From positions 1 through 64,000 of the forward strand of contig JAIVFJ010000075.1 of assembly GCA_025765615.1 (NCBI GenBank): DNA of 64,000 bases, given 5' to 3'. A program made the position numbers and the translations under genes. Below, piece by piece: positions 61,540 through 64,000 of this stretch. The notes under the pieces were generated by a model. The model saw only the letters and a program-made list of their open reading frames with translations, was not told the DNA's origin and ran no database searches. Within the stretch, counting starts at the first letter, position 1. Each line of letters opens with the position of its first letter. This DNA is from Zopfochytrium polystomum (Eukaryota > Chytridiomycota > Chytridiomycetes > Chytridiales > Chytridiaceae).

Positions 61540-61558
61540 TCTCTCTCTCTCTCTCTCT
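61540..61558. repeat. CT microsatellite in a bidirectional promoter
   Basis: An uninterrupted CT repeat midway between the divergent RING and SEC22 start codons. It may influence both promoters. Confidence 0.6.
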
Positions 61559-61591
61559 GCCAACCCCTTCACGTTTTGTTACACGTCAGAA

Positions 61592-63110
61592 ATGGTGAGC
61601 ATCCCTCTGCGGTGCGCACCGCGACGCCGCGCGACGCTCGGCAAGAACCGACCACACTCTGCGCCATCCCACCTCCCCCCACCTAACACCCACCCGCCTG
61701 CACGGATCTGTCGCTCCTCATCTCACTCTCCCCCCCCCTTCCCCCGCAGCCGCCACTGCAGCCGCGGGAAGATCGACAGTTCCTCCATCTATCTCGTCGA
61801 AGCGCGGAGCAGCGGATCGCCCGTCGCGGTGTGTGGCGAGGTGATGCTTAAAGCGACGGGACGGTGGGACAGACAGCGATCGTGGGGAGAAAGGCAATAG
61901 ATTGGCGACGAAGGGCGACGAAGGGCGACGGACCGTTGAGCGTATCCCGGGATAGGAATGGCTGGGTACTCGGATGGACGGATGGATCGATGGGTGGAGG
62001 CCACGCATGGATCTGCGCCGAACTCGATCAAATCTTTGCGACCACTCGCTGTGCACGAGGATCGATCAATCCACACCAAACTTCGCTCTCTATATTCATT
62101 CCCCGATCCCCGATCCCCGATCACCCACGCGTTGCTTACCATGGGGCGGTTCACAGCACCCATCCAACTCGTCCTTCCTTACACCCGCCAACTGACACCA
62201 CCAAAAACTTGTTCCTCCAGGTCAAGTCGACCATCATCGCGCGCGTCGTCGACGGCCTGCCGCTCGCCGCGTCCATGGATGACGAAGAGGTTCGTTAAGA
62301 GGGCGTTGCTTATTCTTGTTTCTGTTAAGTTTGAGCCACTTACCGTTGACCGACTGCCCTTCCCAAGTCGGAGAACCTCTCAGACTACAAAAACCAGGCG
62401 AAGCTCCTCTTCAAGCGACTCTCTTCGGCTGACGCCGAGCAGCGTTGCTCGGTCGAGACTGGGCCGTATGTCTTTCAGTTGAGTACTGAAGGGTTCCAAA
62501 GGGTGCAGCGCGTATGCTCGACCTTGTTTTTGTTTGCTCCCTTTGCCTGATTCCCCCCGGCCCACTGCACACTACGCGCCCGCTCACAACGATAGAACTA
62601 ACAGATAATTTGACCACAACATTCAGCTACCTCATCGAATTCAACATCTGCTACCTCACCCTCTGCGACCGCAGCTACCCCAAAAAGCTCGCGTTCGCCT
62701 ACCTAACCGACCTACAAAAAGAGTTCCAGCAGCTCTACGGGCGCGAGGTGGGCACGGTGGCGCGGCCCTACGCGTTTGTCAAATTCGACACGTTCATCCA
62801 AAAGACCAAGAAGCAGTACAAGAATCCTTCAAGCGCGGGCGGGGGCCCCAACAACAACCTGACAAAGCTGAACGAGGAGCTGCACGACGTGCACCGGATC
62901 ATGACCAAGAACATCTCGGACGTGCTGGGGCGCGGCGAGGCGCTGGACCGCATGCAGAGCGTGTCGTCGCGGCTGAGGGACGAGACGGACAAGTACAAGA
63001 AGAAGGCGCGGGGGCTGAATTGGTTGGCGCTGTACCACAAGTACGGGCCGCCGGCGATCGTCGGGGGCGTGATTTTGCTCGTGTTGTTGCTGAGGTTTTA
63101 CTGGTGGTGA
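61592..63110 (+). CDS. SEC22: SEC22-type longin R-SNARE
   Basis: Exons 61592-61594, 62221-62289, 62368-62477 and 62627-63110 give 221 residues. Exon 1 contains only the initiator ATG; the intron begins immediately after it. The product reads VKSTIIARVVDGLPLAASMD (longin domain), then SDYKNQAKLLFKRLS, YLIEFNICYLTLCDRSYPKK, FVKFDTFIQKTKKQY, the SNARE motif from LHDVHRIMTKNISDVLGRGE with the central Arg in GRGEAL, and a C-terminal membrane anchor (AIVGGVILLVLLLRFYWW). SEC22 mediates ER-Golgi vesicle fusion. All joins keep frame and length matches the family. Confidence 0.93.
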
Positions 63111-64000
63111 GCTTTCGCCCCCCCCCGTTTTTCGGGAGTTGGGGGGGTGGGGGTTTTGTTCCGGTCCGTCAGTTGAGATGGCGGGTGGGGGTGTTGCTGG
63201 GAGGCGAATGCTTGTTGGTCAGCACGATGTTCAAAGTATGCAGAAGGAAGAAGGGAAACGAAAATTGAAACGAGAGTTAGCTCTGCTTTTTTGCATATAT
63301 GAGAATCAGACAAGCCGTCAGCTGCCAGGGTTTACCGAATTGCAGGTATTAGAGGGTTGAGTGACTGTCGCGACGGAAAACAAATAACTGGAATGGTACG
63401 GACGATTCGCTTTTGTGCGACTTTTCATGGTCAACCGAGTCTGAAAAATGCTGCTGATCACGAATGGATTTGAACTCATCGTATCGCTGATCGATGGTCG
63501 TTCAATGCGAGTTCTAGCAGTGGTTTATTGTTTAGCTTCCTTTTGTCTAGAACGGTGGATTTCTAGCTCTAAAACCTGGCGGATCAAATGGCCGTCGAAG
63601 AGAACGGAAGGCACAAACGAAGAGGTCGCCCGTCCACGACGCTCCTTTTAAATTTCCATTTCACCGCGAGCGAGGCGCCGATCTTCCCCGCGCGAAAACG
63701 ATCGCTGCGCGTCTCTTGACTTTTGCATCGTAAATTTTCTCGAACATCGACGATGCGTCAGAAGCAGTTAAAGGGCATTATGGGTGTTTTGCAAAGTGAC
63801 AAACAGTTTTCCGGCACCGCGAAGCACGCGCTTGATCCGGTCCTCGGCGGTCGTTTCGGGCAAATCGACGGCGTGAACGATGCCGATTCCCGACGCTCGG
63901 TGGACCGAGGGGGCGGGTGGGCTGGTGGGCGGGCGCGGCGGTCGTTGACGAGCAAGCAGGCAGTTGAAGCACAGTTGAAGCAGGCGTTCCCCCAAACTAC
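63111..64000. other. Right-edge region, no firmly supported gene
   Basis: A minus-strand frame from the window edge to about 63768 contains GIGIVHAVDLPETTAEDRIKRVL before its stop. It could be the 3' end of a gene starting outside the window, but it overlaps an equally open plus-strand frame from ATG 63751. I cannot decide between them. 63111-63750 shows no gene. Confidence 0.3.

Overview
The window joins two kinds of DNA. Bases 1 to about 18,100 are AT-rich, mostly lack introns, and carry genes typical of large eukaryotic DNA viruses or linear plasmid-like replicons: a D5-type primase and SF3 helicase, a degenerate helicase paralogue, a PD-(D/E)xK-type nuclease, an LRAT-fold protein and a possible caspase/CHAT-fold protein. 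From about 38.4 kb onward the DNA is GC-rich and densely packed with intron-containing nuclear genes: a UBC7-type E2, an EMI1/DUF3128 protein, HGH1, a PIH1 protein, a DUF676 lipase, a WD40 protein, a RING protein and SEC22. TTAGGG telomere-type repeats, short GT-AG introns, fungal-type gene content and a PIH1 (dynein-arm assembly or R2TP) gene suggest a zoosporic early-diverging fungus such as a chytrid or blastoclad. That assignment is inference. No taxon-specific marker was read.

The most unusual part is 3.5-10.8 kb. It is a head-to-tail array of small, purine-rich genes. Most genes are preceded by a related promoter module (a GTCACGTGAC palindrome, then CTTGGCGG, then an A-rich stretch, TGAATTTTG and GAGGA). 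Each is followed by a nearly identical hairpin plus T-tract. There are twelve hairpins, with G-U pairs and compensatory changes that point to an RNA-level structure. The encoded proteins share a short Cys/His motif (C-x5-KGxxKGxxC ... C-x2-H). Several carry this motif together with a RING-like or F-box-like motif, suggesting a toolkit directed at the host ubiquitin system. A 2.47 kb block of this array is duplicated in tandem. In the left copy three genes carry one-base frameshifts, while the right copy is intact. The same promoter lies upstream of the degenerate D5-like gene at 10.9 kb, which links the array to the replication genes.

Bases 12.1-16.9 kb look like a replication module: primase, helicase, a 1 kb region of oppositely oriented TCGATAAAA iterons (origin candidate), two small paralogous proteins at its edges and the nuclease. 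A small AT-rich element with 30 bp inverted ends at 17.27-18.11 kb contains an interstitial (TTAGGG)n tract and marks the border of the AT-rich block.

Bases 18.1-38.4 kb are repeat-rich. A 6 kb composite element (18,130-24,168) has 250-300 bp inverted ends packed with perfect heat-shock-element arrays. It encloses a copia-like LTR element without a recognisable pol gene and fragments of host genes, including a TRM9-type methyltransferase. A complete PIF/Harbinger transposon follows (24,605-27,332; ATT target duplication; transposase and Myb/SANT-like partner). Then come a broken minus-strand zinc-finger gene and a CpG-poor stretch with a cluster of tRNA genes (Asp, Gly, Glu, Ser and degenerate copies).

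Many genes across the window contain single-base frame breaks, several of them at homopolymers. Some apparent pseudogenes may therefore be assembly errors.
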